Assembly (NCBI GenBank): GCA_022360075.1
Contig: JAKSDN010000434.1
Location: forward strand, 1-14,565
Direction: 5' to 3'
Length of the DNA: 14,565 nt
From: Kiloniellales bacterium
GTDB lineage: Bacteria > Pseudomonadota > Alphaproteobacteria > Kiloniellales > JAKSDN01
Shown here: piece after piece, positions 14,470-14,565 of the stretch
How the letters are laid out: each line of letters starts with the position of its first letter
Numbering within the stretch: position 1 is the first letter of the stretch
Notes under the pieces: generated by a model
Seen by the model: only the letters and a program-made list of their open reading frames with translations
What the model was told of the DNA's origin: nothing
Databases searched by the model: none
Program-made: the position numbers and the translations under genes

Positions 14470-14506
14470 TCTAAGCGGCCGCTTACTCCAAGCCTACCGA
14501 GGCGCC

Positions 14507-14565
14507 ATGCTTCGTTTCCTGCTGTCCCGGATCGGCCTGCTGATCCCAACGTTCGTCGGGGTCAC
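14507..14565 (+). CDS. dppB: second dppB-like permease gene, first 19 codons only (partial)
   Basis: ATG 14507 opens a plus-strand frame reading MLRFLLSRIGLLIPTFVGV before the window ends. The residues are identical to the start of DppB on the opposite strand. The DNA differs at three sites (ATT/ATC, CCG/CCA, ACC/ACG), all synonymous third positions. The leader AAGCCTACCGAGGCGCC also matches, with one difference, and keeps the GAGG Shine-Dalgarno 4 nt before the ATG. A paralogous dpp permease gene, divergently oriented and under purifying selection, is the simplest reading. Whether a whole second dppBCDF operon follows cannot be seen. Confidence 0.75.
   Translation, partial: MLRFLLSRIGLLIPTFVGV

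Noticed and set aside
14289..14565. Simple assembly fold-back artefact
   Set aside because: The two arms differ at four positions, with the three coding changes all synonymous, which a fold-back copy would not show; read-level proof is still lacking.

Overview
The window looks like chromosome from a high-GC alphaproteobacterium, probably Rhodospirillales or a relative. The grounds are strongly G/C-ending codons, a eukaryote-like homodimeric NADP isocitrate dehydrogenase, a LOG-family gene divergent from a membrane-anchored Pro/Ala/Glu-rich protein, an RTX-type heme peroxidase, and several kinds of dispersed palindromic repeat between genes. No phage, plasmid, transposase or CRISPR genes were seen.

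Layout. At the left edge lies the 5' part of a minus-strand gene (1-619, GTG start) for a membrane-anchored protein with a long low-complexity linker. It is divergent from a LOG/TIGR00730 Rossmann-fold gene (897-1481). That gene converges on a 787-residue secreted-type animal heme peroxidase (1556-3919, minus). Upstream of the peroxidase, on the same strand, is a small exported glycine-rich protein (4055-4687). Divergent from these is an ECF sigma factor (4998-5555) that overlaps its membrane-bound anti-sigma factor (5545-6270). The anti-sigma factor carries a C-terminal domain resembling the rickettsial 17-kDa surface antigen. A conserved-looking but unassigned 281-residue protein follows (6477-7322).

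From 7323 to 8366 there is about 1 kb with no convincing gene. It holds palindromic repeats and one good intrinsic terminator. Then come icd (8367-9596) and a periplasmic cyclophilin-type prolyl isomerase (9646-10200), both on the plus strand. A 125-bp double-hairpin repeat follows.

The right third is a compact minus-strand dppB-dppC-dppD-dppF operon for a dipeptide ABC importer without its binding protein. At the right edge the leader and first 19 codons of dppB reappear in inverted orientation (14491-14565), with only synonymous changes in the coding part. A second dppB-like gene therefore starts there and runs out of the window, head to head with the first. An 85-bp branched palindrome sits between the two.

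How the parts work together. The sigma/anti-sigma pair is a typical envelope-stress switch and may control neighbouring exported products such as the glycine-rich protein and the peroxidase; this is inference from proximity only. The dpp genes form a peptide uptake system, and its duplication is the most striking structural feature. I found no complete new defence or mobile system. The best leads are the inverted dpp duplication, the anti-sigma/17-kDa-antigen fusion, and the RTX peroxidase with its palindromic leader.
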